Shown: one piece after another, positions 1 to 9,207 of the stretch
Layout of the letters: each line of letters starts with the position of its first letter
How positions within the stretch are numbered: the stretch's first letter is position 1
DNA from: Mycobacterium sp. DL440
GTDB taxonomy: Bacteria > Actinomycetota > Actinomycetes > Mycobacteriales > Mycobacteriaceae
Assembly: GCF_011745145.1 (NCBI RefSeq)
Contig: NZ_CP050191.1
Coordinates: 2,557,054-2,621,053 of the forward strand
Direction: 5' to 3'
DNA: 64,000 nucleotides
Made by a program: the position numbers and the translations under genes
The notes under the pieces: model-generated
The model's database searches: none
The model's input: only the letters and a program-made list of their open reading frames with translations
Told to the model about the DNA's origin: nothing

Positions 1-1
1 C

Positions 2-955
2 TCAGCCCTGCATCGGATTCCAGGGCCGGGTGGCCATCAGGTCGGCCGTCCACGTACCGGACTTGACCAGGGCCGCGACTTCTTCACGGATGTTGTCGCC
101 GATCTTCACGCTGAGTTCGCGTGGCAGGTCGAGTTGTGCCGTCGCGGCGACACCGAGCCGCTGAGTCAGGGACGCATCTCCGATCGGTGCGAATCGCAAA
201 CGCCCATCATCGATTTCGCGACGGCATGCCGACAGAGGCAAGACCCCGTAGGAGATACCCGCCTCGATCACGTTCTTCATCACGGCAACGGAATCGGTTG
301 TCGTCTGGTGACGGAACGTGACCTTCGTGCGCAGCGCCGCATTCTGCAGCGCCGTACCGACGCCCGACGCCGACCGTGGCACCACGAGGGGCAACCCGAC
401 GACATCGCCGAACCCGACGGCGCGGGTGGCGTCGAGGTTCGATTCGGGTCCGCCGATCAAGAACAGCTGTTCGGACAACAACTCTCGATAGAAGACTCGC
501 TCATCGGGCACCGGGTTGATGAGCGCTATGTCGACGGCACCTTTGAGCATGGCCTCGACGAGATGGTCGGTGCTCCCGGCGGTCACCGAGAACGTCGCCT
601 CGGGGAACACGGTCGTCAGATTGCCGAGAAGTGGTGCGGCCAGCAGGTCGACGGTCGACTCTGGTAGGCCGAGACGCAGGGTCCGGTCGAGCCGGGCCAA
701 CGGCGTCCCGGCGTACTGGACGGCCAGTTCCAGCTGCCGCAGCGGCCCGGCCGTCGAGGCCCGCAGCCGTTCACCGGCCTCGGTCAGCTCGACACCGCGC
801 CGGGTGCGGGTGAACAACGTAACGCCGAGGTCCTCTTCGAGCAGCTGCAGTTGACGGCTCAACGCCGGTTGGGCGATACCCAGCACGCCGGCCGCGCGCG
901 TGATGGAGCGTTCCTCTGCGATGCGCAGGAAGTACTTGAGCCGGTGGGTGTCCAT
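2..955 (-). CDS. LysR-family transcriptional regulator
   Basis: 317 aa LysR-type regulator, presumed activator of the divergent gene cluster starting at 1078. The N-terminal winged HTH (residues about 1-60) contains the family pattern RSITRAAGVLGIAQPALSRQ followed by LEEDLGVTLFTR. The rest fits a two-lobed LysR substrate-binding domain (about 90-300). I chose ATG 955 (MDTHRLKYF) because LysR proteins begin directly before the HTH; an upstream in-frame start would add 12 residues that do not fit the family. The stop lies at positions 2-4, so the gene is complete. The inducer is unknown. Family and fold are secure, the target is inferred from divergent orientation. Confidence 0.92.
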   Translation of the reverse strand: MDTHRLKYFLRIAEERSITRAAGVLGIAQPALSRQLQLLEEDLGVTLFTRTRRGVELTEAGERLRASTAGPLRQLELAVQYAGTPLARLDRTLRLGLPESTVDLLAAPLLGNLTTVFPEATFSVTAGSTDHLVEAMLKGAVDIALINPVPDERVFYRELLSEQLFLIGGPESNLDATRAVGFGDVVGLPLVVPRSASGVGTALQNAALRTKVTFRHQTTTDSVAVMKNVIEAGISYGVLPLSACRREIDDGRLRFAPIGDASLTQRLGVAATAQLDLPRELSVKIGDNIREEVAALVKSGTWTADLMATRPWNPMQG

Positions 956-964
956 ACACTTCGA

Positions 965-1010
965 GATATACCAGCCATCGAATATCGGCATGACTGGATT
1001 CCGAAATCGG
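965..1010. promoter_or_regulatory. Candidate LysR-binding region with two small inverted repeats
   Basis: In the 122-bp divergent gap, GATAT (965-969) and ATATC (982-986) form an inverted repeat with 12-nt spacing, and CCGA-AA-TCGG lies at 1001-1010. TAGCGT at 1038-1043 fits a TANNNT -10 for the SDR gene. LysR regulators usually bind a T-N11-A type site here; this match is approximate and the assignment is inference. Confidence 0.35.
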
Positions 1011-1077
1011 TATTACCTCACCATTCGGCCGCGGCCCTAGCGTTTCCCTCGAAGCCATGGTGAGAGGAGCCAACCCC

Positions 1078-1953
1078 ATGACGGTCCATAACGATGCCGA
1101 CGCCATCGCGGCACTGAATCTCGACAGCCTGCCCCGGCACATCATCGACAAACGAGTCACCGAGTTGATGGATCTTTCGGGCAAGAAAGCGTTTGTCACC
1201 GGTGCCGGTGGCGATGGACTCGGCCAGGCCATCGCCAACCGCTTGGCCGGGCTCGGGGCCGACGTCGCATTGATCGGACGCACTTTCGAGAAAGTCGAAC
1301 GCCGCGCGCACGACATCGAGCAGCGGTGGGGCGTCAACGCGCACCCGGTGAAGGCCGACATGTCGGACTGGGATCAGGTGCACGACGCGATTCACATCGC
1401 ACACGAGCAGCTGGGCGGATTGGACATCATGGTCAACAACCCGGTGATGGTGGTCGGTGGCCCGTTCGAGAAGCACACCAAGGCCGACATCGACCACACC
1501 GTGCTGGGCAGTCTGACCATGATGATGTACGGCGCCCATGCCGCGTTGGAATTCCTGCTCCCGCAGGGGTCGGGCAAGATCATCAACATCGGATCGGTGG
1601 GCGGTCGCATCCAGCAGCGCGGGCTGGTGGTGTACAACGCGTGCAAATCGGGCGTCGTCGGGTTCACCCGAAACCTCGCACATGAAGTCGCGCCGCGGGG
1701 AGTGAATGTGCTCGGTGTAGCGCCGGGGATCATGATCAAACCGGAGATGATGGAGTACCTGCTCGACCCGAAGACCCCGGCACATTTCGCGGGCCGCGGC
1801 GCGATCTTGGAGGCCATCACCACCCAGGTGCAACTCGGCCGGGCGTCGCTACCCGAGGAGGCGGCCAACATGGTGGCCTTTCTGGCGTCGGAGGCGGCCG
1901 ACTACCTGTGCGGGCAGACGATCGACGTCGCCGGCGGGCAGTGGATGAACTGA
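1078..1953 (+). CDS. Short-chain dehydrogenase/reductase (SDR)
   Basis: 291 aa classical SDR, expected to oxidise or reduce a hydroxyl/keto group using NAD(P)H. The N-terminal cofactor loop is TGAGGDGLG (about residue 44), the usual NNAG is NNP here, and the active site has a serine in IGS and the YNACK motif (Tyr-x3-Lys). The C-terminus ends with an AGGQW motif typical of FabG-like members. ATG 1078 is preceded by GAGAGGAG at good spacing. It is first in a tight run of four genes (1 bp to the next). Substrate unknown; the neighbours suggest catabolism of a hydroxylated lipid or terpenoid-like molecule, which is inference. Confidence 0.9.
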   Translation: MTVHNDADAIAALNLDSLPRHIIDKRVTELMDLSGKKAFVTGAGGDGLGQAIANRLAGLGADVALIGRTFEKVERRAHDIEQRWGVNAHPVKADMSDWDQVHDAIHIAHEQLGGLDIMVNNPVMVVGGPFEKHTKADIDHTVLGSLTMMMYGAHAALEFLLPQGSGKIINIGSVGGRIQQRGLVVYNACKSGVVGFTRNLAHEVAPRGVNVLGVAPGIMIKPEMMEYLLDPKTPAHFAGRGAILEAITTQVQLGRASLPEEAANMVAFLASEAADYLCGQTIDVAGGQWMN

Positions 1954-1954
1954 G

Positions 1955-3106
1955 ATGCCCACCGTCAGCGACATCAAGGCAGATGCTGTCGAGCAGACCG
2001 GCCTGACGGACTTCGGCGACGGCACCTTCGAGGAGGGCCTGGCGATCCTGCTGTCCTCGCTGGATACCGAGGCCCGGCTGAACGCGCGGGGCGAGGCGTT
2101 TCTCTACCCCCGCCTCACCGGGTATCTGGCTCAGCGACTGCAGGTCGAAGAGTGGTATCGGCGCCACCCCGAGATCGACGAGGTACCCATCATGACGCCA
2201 GTCATTGGCCTGGGCCTGCCGCGCACGGGTTCCACGGCGCTGTCGATGCTGCTCGCGCAAGACCCCGACGTGCGTTACCTGCGGCGCTGGGAGTCGTCAC
2301 AGCCGTGCCCGCCGCCGTCGACGGTGCTGGGCGCAGATCCCCGAATCCCGTCCGGGAAAGGGGAAATGGTCGGGACGCGGCATCACGTCCCGGCGGACAC
2401 GCACGGCCCCATGGAATGCCATGAGCTGATGGCCCTGGACTTCAAATCGCATCTGTTCCAGTCTTTCGCCCAGGTACCGACGTATTCCACCTGGCTGGTG
2501 GAAAAGGCCGATCTGACCACGACTCTGGCTTATCAGCGGCGGGTGATGAAGCTGCTTCAATGGGGTGAACCCGACTGGCCATGGCGGCTGAAATGCCCCT
2601 CGCATGTGTTGTGGCTGGATGCCGTCAGCAAGGTCTTCCCGGATGCCAGATTCGTGATGACACATCGCGATCCGACCGACGTCATCCTGTCGGTGGCCGA
2701 CCTGTACGCCGACATCATCGGCACCTTCACTGACCAGATTGACCGGCCCTACATTGGCCGGCTCAACGTCGAGCACTGGTCCGTCGGTATGGACCGGGCG
2801 CTGGAGTTCCGTGTGAGAACAGGCCAGGACCGGTTCTACGACATCGATTTTCGTGCTATGCAGGCCGATCCGATCGGCGAGGTCACCGCCCTGTACTCCT
2901 GGCTCGGCCAGCCCGTAACCGACGAATTCGCGCAACGGATGGACAGTTGGTGGACTCAGGCCGCCGCCGAACGCGAGCCCAGCTCCCACGCCGACCCGGC
3001 AATGTTCGACATCGACCTGGATCAGGTTCGGCCCCGCTTCGCCCGGTATGCCGAACACACCGCCCGTTGGACCACTCACGAGAACAGGAGCCCGCATGGC
3101 AATTGA
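1955..3106 (+). CDS. Sulfotransferase-fold protein
   Basis: 383 aa protein of the bacterial sulfotransferase family (PF13469 type). The 5'-phosphosulfate loop is seen as GLGLPRTGSTALS (about residues 88-100), and a 3'-phosphate segment as FVMTHRDPTDVILS (about 233-246). Mycobacteria carry many such proteins in lipid and sterol-type gene clusters, and few have a proven PAPS-dependent reaction. It starts 1 bp after the SDR stop and overlaps the next gene by 11 bp, so it is probably translationally coupled. Substrate cannot be told from sequence. Confidence 0.85.
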   Translation: MPTVSDIKADAVEQTGLTDFGDGTFEEGLAILLSSLDTEARLNARGEAFLYPRLTGYLAQRLQVEEWYRRHPEIDEVPIMTPVIGLGLPRTGSTALSMLLAQDPDVRYLRRWESSQPCPPPSTVLGADPRIPSGKGEMVGTRHHVPADTHGPMECHELMALDFKSHLFQSFAQVPTYSTWLVEKADLTTTLAYQRRVMKLLQWGEPDWPWRLKCPSHVLWLDAVSKVFPDARFVMTHRDPTDVILSVADLYADIIGTFTDQIDRPYIGRLNVEHWSVGMDRALEFRVRTGQDRFYDIDFRAMQADPIGEVTALYSWLGQPVTDEFAQRMDSWWTQAAAEREPSSHADPAMFDIDLDQVRPRFARYAEHTARWTTHENRSPHGN

Positions 3107-4172
3107 CCTCACCGGCGGAATCGACCCGTCCCGCGAATTCGTATTCGCCCACCGCCCGGACAACCCGGAAATGCGTGACTCGGTGAGCTTTTGGACAGTC
3201 GACGACCGTGGCGAGATCGGCTTGCCCCGCATCGGGATCGAGGCGGTCGCCGCGAACTGGGACAACCACGAGATGCAGATCAACCTCGCGTTCCCTGACG
3301 GGCGGGTGTACCGCCTGCGCGACGGCGCCCCCTCGCTGCCACCCGAGGGGCCCCACGGGAAGCCCACAGTTCTCGGAGCGGGCGGGCTGGCCTTCCGCTG
3401 TGTCGAGCCGTTTCAGACCTGGACGATGACGTACGCGGGCAAGGCCGTCGAGACATCGTCGGCCGATCTGGTCGCCGGCATCTCCGATGGTCCTCTGGTA
3501 GACGTGGCGTTCCACATCGAGGCGAAAATGGCTGTCCCTCCGTGGATCCAGGGCTCGTTACAACAGGCCGCGGCGGACCGGATCAGGAACTCGGTGGAGG
3601 GCGACCTCATGGGTGGCCCCCGATATGAGCAATTGTTCCGGGCGAGTGGCTCGGTGACCGTCAACGGGGACAGCCGGGACTTCAGCGGCAGCGGTCTGCG
3701 GATCCGCAGGCAAGGGGTACGCAAACTGGGTAGTTTCTGGGGTCACGCCTGGCAATCGGCGGTGTTCCCCAGCGGCAAGGCATTCGGCTACATCGCCTAC
3801 CCTCCGCGCGACGACGGCCAGTCCACCTTCAACGAGGGCTATGTCTTCACCGGCGACGGCGACCTGATCCCGGCCCGTGCGGTGCAGGCACCTTGGCTGA
3901 CGAAACTGCAGGCGCTCGGGGAAGACGTGTCGGTAGTGCTGGAAACCGCCGACGGCCAGGTGCATATCGAGGGGGAGACGGTGTTCTCCACTCACGACAT
4001 CCACCACAACGACAACACATACTCGGTTCGCGAGATGAAGAAGGAGAACCCGAACTTCCCGGCCCTGCAACAGGCCGGCGTGCGCTACCGGTGGGACGGT
4101 GAGGAAACCTACGGCATGCTCGAACGCTCGAACCCGGTCGACAAGATTGACCTCGGCGATGCTCGGGCTTGA
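3096..4172 (+). CDS. Conserved hypothetical protein in the SDR/sulfotransferase cluster
   Basis: 358 aa soluble protein without signal peptide or membrane segment. I do not recognise catalytic motifs. It is rich in beta-type segments and has a late segment with histidines and acidic residues (around STHDIHHNDN, about residue 299). It may belong to the DUF7064/DUF7065 group found next to actinobacterial catabolic SDRs, but that is a recollection I cannot check here. ATG 3096 has AGAACAGGAG upstream; it overlaps the sulfotransferase by 11 bp and the next SDR by 14 bp, so all four genes probably act in one pathway. Confidence 0.7.
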   Translation: MAIDLTGGIDPSREFVFAHRPDNPEMRDSVSFWTVDDRGEIGLPRIGIEAVAANWDNHEMQINLAFPDGRVYRLRDGAPSLPPEGPHGKPTVLGAGGLAFRCVEPFQTWTMTYAGKAVETSSADLVAGISDGPLVDVAFHIEAKMAVPPWIQGSLQQAAADRIRNSVEGDLMGGPRYEQLFRASGSVTVNGDSRDFSGSGLRIRRQGVRKLGSFWGHAWQSAVFPSGKAFGYIAYPPRDDGQSTFNEGYVFTGDGDLIPARAVQAPWLTKLQALGEDVSVVLETADGQVHIEGETVFSTHDIHHNDNTYSVREMKKENPNFPALQQAGVRYRWDGEETYGMLERSNPVDKIDLGDARA

Positions 4173-4929
4173 GGGCAAGACGTTCATCGTCGCCGGCGGA
4201 GCGACGGGTATCGGCGCCGGCACCGCCAAGCGGTTGGCCGCCGAGGGTGCGTCGGTCGTCGTGGGCGACGTCAACATAGCAGGGGCCAAGGCCACCGTCG
4301 AGACGATCGCCACGTCGGGCGGCAGCGCCATCGCCGTCGAATTCGACCTCACCGACGACGAATCCGTTCGGTACCTCGTCGACGCGACGATCTCGGAGTT
4401 CGGTGCGGTCCATGGATTGGACAACGTCGGTGCCGATCTGTCGGAGGACAACCTCGGACGTGACACCACGATTCTCGACACCCCGTTCGAGGTATGGCAC
4501 CGCACCCTCGACGTCAATCTGCTGGGCTTCGTGCGCACCATCCGTGCCGTGCTACCACACCTGCTCGAACACGGGGGCGGCAGCATCGTCAACACCTCGT
4601 CGGGCGGATCGCTGGGCACCGACCCGATGCACGTCGCCTACAACGCCTCCAAGGCTGCCGTCAACCAGCTCACCCGCCACGTGGCGAACAACTATGGGGC
4701 ACAAGGTATTCGCAGCAACGCCGTGATGCCGGGCCTGGTGATGGGGGAGACCCAGGAACGTCAGGACGATCAACAGATCCAGCAGATGTTCCTGAGGGCG
4801 GCCAAGGTCACGCGCCTCGGCAGGCCTGCCGACCTGGCCGCCGTCACCGCGTTCCTGTTGTCCGACGACGCCGAATGGATCAACGGCCAGACCTGGTACA
4901 TCGGCGGCGCATCGCACATGCGTCAGTGA
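4159..4929 (+). CDS. Short-chain dehydrogenase/reductase (SDR)
   Basis: 256 aa classical SDR. The cofactor loop is GGATGIG, the catalytic serine is in NTSSGG and the Tyr-Lys motif is YNASK (about residues 159-163). The usual NNAG is changed to DNVG. The C-terminal INGQTWYIGG matches the FabG-like tail. ATG 4159 lies inside the end of the preceding gene (14 bp overlap), which makes the protein start right before the Rossmann strand as expected. It is last in the LysR-linked cluster and faces isocitrate lyase convergently. Substrate unknown. Confidence 0.88.
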   Translation: MLGLEGKTFIVAGGATGIGAGTAKRLAAEGASVVVGDVNIAGAKATVETIATSGGSAIAVEFDLTDDESVRYLVDATISEFGAVHGLDNVGADLSEDNLGRDTTILDTPFEVWHRTLDVNLLGFVRTIRAVLPHLLEHGGGSIVNTSSGGSLGTDPMHVAYNASKAAVNQLTRHVANNYGAQGIRSNAVMPGLVMGETQERQDDQQIQQMFLRAAKVTRLGRPADLAAVTAFLLSDDAEWINGQTWYIGGASHMRQ

Positions 4930-4956
4930 TGGAGGTACGAATACCCCGCGAAAACC

Positions 4957-7236
4957 TCAGTCCTCCTTGCGGATCAACCGTCCGAGCGCCTCACGATCGG
5001 GTGCCAGCAGCTCGTCGATGCGAGCCTGGTTCACATCGGCCACGATGATCTCACCGACCTCCTGGTACACATCGCTGAAGATGCCGTGCGCCTTCATCTT
5101 CTCGGTCTGATAGACGTTGTCCTCCGTCGGCGTCACGTAGTAGACGATCTCCGGCTTGAACCGGTGGATCAGCCACACATGGATCAGATCCATCAGGCGC
5201 TTCTTACGCAGCTTCTCGGCGAAGGTGTTCTGATCGCGCACAGTTAGGATGTTGCGGCCATGCCGATCCTTGATGGGGTCGACGACGACGTTGGCCAGTG
5301 GCTCGTCACCGTCGCCGTAGATACCGAGGTCGAGGACGTCCGAACCGGCACGGCGCGGGCGCAGCTGCACCTGCAGGTTCTCGCCGATCTTGTAGTGGTC
5401 GCCCCATATCGCCAGCCACTCCTCGAGGAGCTTCTTCGGCACCTCGGTCTGCACCAGGTGCTGGTGCTGCGTGGAGCCCGCGCCCATGGACTTGGTGGTC
5501 GCGGTACGGCCCGAGGAGGCGGCCAGCGCGGCGTCGCTGCGCGGACCGCCGACCAGTGTCTGCGGTGTGCGGTAAGGAGATTCGACCAGTCGCATCTTGC
5601 GTTGCAGCCGGGCCAGCGCCAGCATGCCCTCCTGCTGCAGCGACGTGGCGAACTCCTCGCACGCGACGCCGTCGACCTGGTGGCCGCCGTAGGTGATGAA
5701 GTTGAAGACGAACCCCATCTTGCCGAGTTCCGCAGGGAAGGCCCGCATCTCGTCATCGGTCATGCCGGTGGTGTCCCAGTTGAACGACGGTGACAGGTTG
5801 TAGGCCAGCATCTGGTCGGGGAACTCGGCGTGGACCGCGTCGGCGAACTGTTTCGCGTCGGCCAGATCGGCGGTCTTGGTCTCCATCCACAGGATGTCGG
5901 CGAACGGTGCGGCCGCCAGCGACTTCGCGATCGCGTACGGAATGCCACCACGGACCTGGTAGTAACCCTCAGGGGTTTTGACCCGCTCGCAGTCCCAGGC
6001 CACATCGGCGCCCAGTTCGTGCGCCTTCTCCTGTGCCGTGTACAACGATGCGCGCGCGGCGAAGCCGCGCCAGTCGGCGGCGCTCATCGCGGCCGGCTCA
6101 CCCTCGCGTTCCCGGAACTCCAGCAGCTCGGCGACCGCCTCGCCGTAGGTGTTCAGGCCGGCGTCGGCCTGCCACGCTTCGACGAACTCCGACTCGACCT
6201 TGTCGAACAGGGCGTCCACCGAGTCGCCGGCAGTGTGGCCCTTGGCAGCCTCGGCGATCGCGGCTGCGATGCCCTGGCGTTCTAGCCAGGCCTCCGCGGT
6301 TGCGTACTCACCGGCGGGCAGCGCATACAGCAGATGGCCGTTGAGGTCGGTGACCCCGAGATCGTAGAACCGGCGCACCATTGCCAGGAAACACGACTTG
6401 TACGTCGGCACCGATAGATTCGTCGCCCCCAGCAGGAACGGTTGATCACGCTCATCTGCGCGGCTGTCGATCAAGTTGGCCGCCTCGGCGTCGGTGCGCG
6501 CGACGATGATGCCGGGAACCCGCATGATGTCCAGCTGGAATCGCGCGGTGTTGAGCCGTTTGATCTGCTCATCAGAGGGCACCAACACCTTGCCACCCTG
6601 GTGACCGCACTTCTTGGTGCCGGGCCGCTGATCCTCGATGTGATAACCGGGCACCCCGGACTCGACGAAGCGGCGGATCAGGTTGCGCACATGTGGATCG
6701 CCACCGTGACCGGTGTCGGCGTCGGCGATGATGAACGGCCGGTAATCGACCGCCGGGGTGGCCGCGCGCTGTTCGGGCGTCATCCGCAGCCGCAGATACT
6801 GTTGATTGCGGTCGGCGGTCAGCAGCGCCCGCACCAGCCCGGCTGCCTCGTCGGGCACCTGGCTCAGCGGATAGCTAGCCAGGTCGGGTCCGGGATCCTC
6901 ACTGATGGATCCCTTGGCCGAAGTGGCCCATCCACCCAGGTAGATCCCTCTGATCCCCATCCGTTTCATCACGACCGCCTGACCCGGCGAGTACGGCCCA
7001 AAGGTGGTGATGCTCAGCTTCTGGGCGAACAGATCGCGTAGGTAGGGAAAGAACGCCGTGGCGGCCTCCCGGGCCACCGGATAATCCGACGGGATCGTGC
7101 CGCGCTGCTCGGCGACCTGACGCGCCGAATACAGCCGGGTGATGCCCGCGAACCGAGGACTGTCGATGTAGGCCTGGGTCGCCTCGACATCCTCCCGGAA
7201 CGGTGACGTCTCTGCGTTGGCTTCGATGGTGGCCAT
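4957..7236 (-). CDS. aceA: Isocitrate lyase, long ICL2-type
   Basis: 759 aa isocitrate lyase, cleaving isocitrate to glyoxylate and succinate in the glyoxylate shunt. The catalytic cysteine motif is [11 protein letters not shown] (about residue 212). The length matches the two-domain mycobacterial ICL2 (Rv1915/Rv1916, split in H37Rv, intact here) and not the roughly 430 aa ICL1. The extra C-terminal domain of ICL2 is known to bind acetyl-CoA or propionyl-CoA as allosteric activators. ATG 7236 is chosen (GAAGGAG upstream), dropping six residues of the longest frame. Its pathway partner glcB is also in this window (53.9 kb) but is not linked. Confidence 0.95.
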   Translation of the reverse strand: MATIEANAETSPFREDVEATQAYIDSPRFAGITRLYSARQVAEQRGTIPSDYPVAREAATAFFPYLRDLFAQKLSITTFGPYSPGQAVVMKRMGIRGIYLGGWATSAKGSISEDPGPDLASYPLSQVPDEAAGLVRALLTADRNQQYLRLRMTPEQRAATPAVDYRPFIIADADTGHGGDPHVRNLIRRFVESGVPGYHIEDQRPGTKKCGHQGGKVLVPSDEQIKRLNTARFQLDIMRVPGIIVARTDAEAANLIDSRADERDQPFLLGATNLSVPTYKSCFLAMVRRFYDLGVTDLNGHLLYALPAGEYATAEAWLERQGIAAAIAEAAKGHTAGDSVDALFDKVESEFVEAWQADAGLNTYGEAVAELLEFREREGEPAAMSAADWRGFAARASLYTAQEKAHELGADVAWDCERVKTPEGYYQVRGGIPYAIAKSLAAAPFADILWMETKTADLADAKQFADAVHAEFPDQMLAYNLSPSFNWDTTGMTDDEMRAFPAELGKMGFVFNFITYGGHQVDGVACEEFATSLQQEGMLALARLQRKMRLVESPYRTPQTLVGGPRSDAALAASSGRTATTKSMGAGSTQHQHLVQTEVPKKLLEEWLAIWGDHYKIGENLQVQLRPRRAGSDVLDLGIYGDGDEPLANVVVDPIKDRHGRNILTVRDQNTFAEKLRKKRLMDLIHVWLIHRFKPEIVYYVTPTEDNVYQTEKMKAHGIFSDVYQEVGEIIVADVNQARIDELLAPDREALGRLIRKED

Positions 7237-7343
7237 AGGTTTGCTCCTTCGCAAGCTCGGCTTCCTCGAGTATCGCGGCCGAGACGATTCGAGGGACCGG
7301 TTGCGGAAAAGTCGTCGCCGTGGCCGCTGTGTCGATTCGCCCC

Positions 7344-7349
7344 TACGAT
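7344..7349 (+). promoter_or_regulatory. -10 hexamer TACGAT, leaderless start for the 53 aa protein
   Basis: TACGAT fits TANNNT and ends six bases before ATG 7356, with no Shine-Dalgarno sequence between, so transcription probably starts at the start codon. Confidence 0.5.
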
Positions 7350-7355
7350 CGGGGT

Positions 7356-7517
7356 ATGTCGAAGCTGACCAAGAAGGTGAAATCGCTGTTCACTAGGCGT
7401 CGGCCAGTCACGCGCGAAGATGCCGCAGAGATTGCCGACTGGCTCAACGAGGGCGGTGCGCTGCATCCTGACGGACCGCCGACGGTCGTCGATCCGAAGA
7501 AGAACAAGAAGGCCTGA
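7356..7517 (+). CDS. Small basic hypothetical protein
   Basis: 53 aa, lysine-rich at both ends ([12 protein letters not shown] at the start, PKKNKKA at the end), with a central segment [15 protein letters not shown] likely to be one helix. No signal peptide or membrane segment. I do not recognise a family; mycobacteria have similar short proteins annotated as hypothetical. ATG 7356 is preferred over an upstream start because a -10 hexamer sits right before it (leaderless). Divergent from aceA. Confidence 0.7.
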   Translation: MSKLTKKVKSLFTRRRPVTREDAAEIADWLNEGGALHPDGPPTVVDPKKNKKA

Positions 7518-7525
7518 CACCGGGC

Positions 7526-7531
7526 TAGGCT
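7526..7531 (+). promoter_or_regulatory. -10 hexamer TAGGCT, leaderless start for the 131 aa membrane protein
   Basis: TAGGCT (TANNNT) is followed by seven bases and then ATG 7539, without a ribosome binding site. This suggests a second leaderless promoter just after the preceding small gene. Confidence 0.5.
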
Positions 7532-7538
7532 GCACGCC

Positions 7539-7934
7539 ATGTCGATAGACCGGGCCGCACTGGCCGCCGGTGCCATCCGATTCGCTTCGGGCGTCTCGTT
7601 TCTCGTCGACCCGAAGCGGGCCGACCGGCTATGGGGTGGACGGCACACACCAGACGCCACCGCGCAGCTGATGTGGCGGTCGATGGGATATCGCGATGCG
7701 CTGATCGGTGGCCTGCTGCTGACGGCCGGGCTGCGCGGCAAGGACACCCGCGGCTGGTTCCTGGCCTCCGGCGGGGCCGACGCCGCCGATCTGCTCGGCG
7801 GCGTCGCGGTCCACGACCAGCTGCCACGGTCGCAACAGGTCATCGGCCTCGGGGGAGCAGTAGTCGGCATCGCGGTCGGGCTGTGGGGCTCCACCCGGCG
7901 CCGGGTGCGTGCGACAGAGAGCGCGGCTGACTGA
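7539..7934 (+). CDS. Small membrane protein (DUF4267-like)
   Basis: 131 aa. Hydrophobic stretches around residues 60-75 (ALIGGLLLTAGL), 82-100 and 106-122 suggest three or four membrane helices. The pattern of an N-terminal FASG with a DP segment and a central YRDALIG is reminiscent of the DUF4267 group of small integral membrane proteins, but the assignment is tentative. It starts 21 bp after the 53 aa gene and converges on the MFS gene, with 7 bp between stops. Function unknown. Confidence 0.7.
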   Translation: MSIDRAALAAGAIRFASGVSFLVDPKRADRLWGGRHTPDATAQLMWRSMGYRDALIGGLLLTAGLRGKDTRGWFLASGGADAADLLGGVAVHDQLPRSQQVIGLGGAVVGIAVGLWGSTRRRVRATESAAD

Positions 7935-7941
7935 GTCGGGC

Positions 7942-9207
7942 CTAGGCGCCCACCTCGACGATGTCGCCGCGGTACCAACGCGTGCCCATCAGATAGCAGC
8001 CCATGGCCAGCAGTTGCAGCACCGGTACCAGGATCAGCAGGGCCCGGCCCAGCGCGCGTGGGCCGAGCTCAGGCGTCAATGTGTCACTGATCAGGCCCGT
8101 GACGAACGGGCCGACGGACCCGAGGGTGGCGTTGAAGAACAAGAACATCGCCGATGCGGTTGCCCGTTGCCCGGGCAGCGCCAGACGCTGGATGGCCGCG
8201 ATGGACGGGGCCATGTACGACGGGCCGATGATGTAGCTGAGCGCCAGGAACCACACGCATGCCACGCGGCTCTCGACGGTGAAAGCCAACACCGACGACG
8301 GCAGTAACAGTGCCGTGGTCAACACCACGATCCACAGCAACCAGCGCGGATCGCGCACGGCCAGTCGATCGGCCAGCCGGCCCACGATCAGCAGCCCGAG
8401 GACACCGGCGATTCCGGTGGCCAGGCCGTACTCCCACCCCACTTCACTGAGCGACATGGACCGGGTACGCATGAGGAAGGCCGGGGAGAAGGTGGTTAGC
8501 GAGTAACCCGCGGCCGCGATGCAGGCGGTGCCGGCGACGAGTGACAGAAAACTGCGTTTGCGGAGCAGTGCCCACCACCTGGTCGGCGTGCCATGGTCCT
8601 CGGGCGCTACCACCGGCAGCGACTGGCGGGCACCGACCACCACCAGCACCAACGGAGCGAACACCACGCTGAGCGCGCCCATCACCACGAAAGCTGTTCG
8701 CCATCCCAGATTTTCGGCCAGCAGGCCGCCGCCGATCAGGCTGGCACCGCTGGCCAGCGGGATCGCGAAGGTGAGAACCGCCAGCGGTGCCGCGCGACGC
8801 GACGGGGCGAAGTTGCGGGCCACGTAGGCGTGTGCGGCCGGGGTACTACCCGCCTCGCCCACGGCGACGCCCACTCGAGTGAGCGCGAGCTGAAAACCGG
8901 ATTGCACGGCACCGCCGAGCATGGTCATCGTGCCCCACAGCGTCAGGCAGGTGGCGGTCACCGCACCGAACGCTCCGCGGTCGGCAACCCGGGCCACCGC
9001 GACGCCGAGCACCGCGTACACGATCAGGAAGCCGAACCCGTTGATCACCCCGATTGCGGTGTCCGACAGGGCGAGCTCGTGCTTGATCGGCTCGGCCAGC
9101 ACTGCGGGGAGGAACCGGTCGACGTAGTTGAGGGTTCCGACCAGGGTCAGCAGTGCGACCGCGGCCCAGGCGCGCCGCGGTCCGTGCACGTGGCCCGTCT
9201 CACCCAC
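7942..9207 (-). CDS. MFS transporter
   Basis: 421 aa major facilitator superfamily protein with about 12 hydrophobic helices. The first helix has LTLVGTLNYVDR, as in the MFS anion/spinster-like group, and the loop 2-3 motif is seen as GVAVARVADRGAFG. A second half motif GRLADRLAVRDP follows helix 8. The start is GTG 9207, overlapping the end of the upstream SDR by 8 bp, so the two are one operon. It could import the SDR's substrate or export a product; this is inferred from coupling only. Confidence 0.9.
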   Translation of the reverse strand: MGETGHVHGPRRAWAAVALLTLVGTLNYVDRFLPAVLAEPIKHELALSDTAIGVINGFGFLIVYAVLGVAVARVADRGAFGAVTATCLTLWGTMTMLGGAVQSGFQLALTRVGVAVGEAGSTPAAHAYVARNFAPSRRAAPLAVLTFAIPLASGASLIGGGLLAENLGWRTAFVVMGALSVVFAPLVLVVVGARQSLPVVAPEDHGTPTRWWALLRKRSFLSLVAGTACIAAAGYSLTTFSPAFLMRTRSMSLSEVGWEYGLATGIAGVLGLLIVGRLADRLAVRDPRWLLWIVVLTTALLLPSSVLAFTVESRVACVWFLALSYIIGPSYMAPSIAAIQRLALPGQRATASAMFLFFNATLGSVGPFVTGLISDTLTPELGPRALGRALLILVPVLQLLAMGCYLMGTRWYRGDIVEVGA

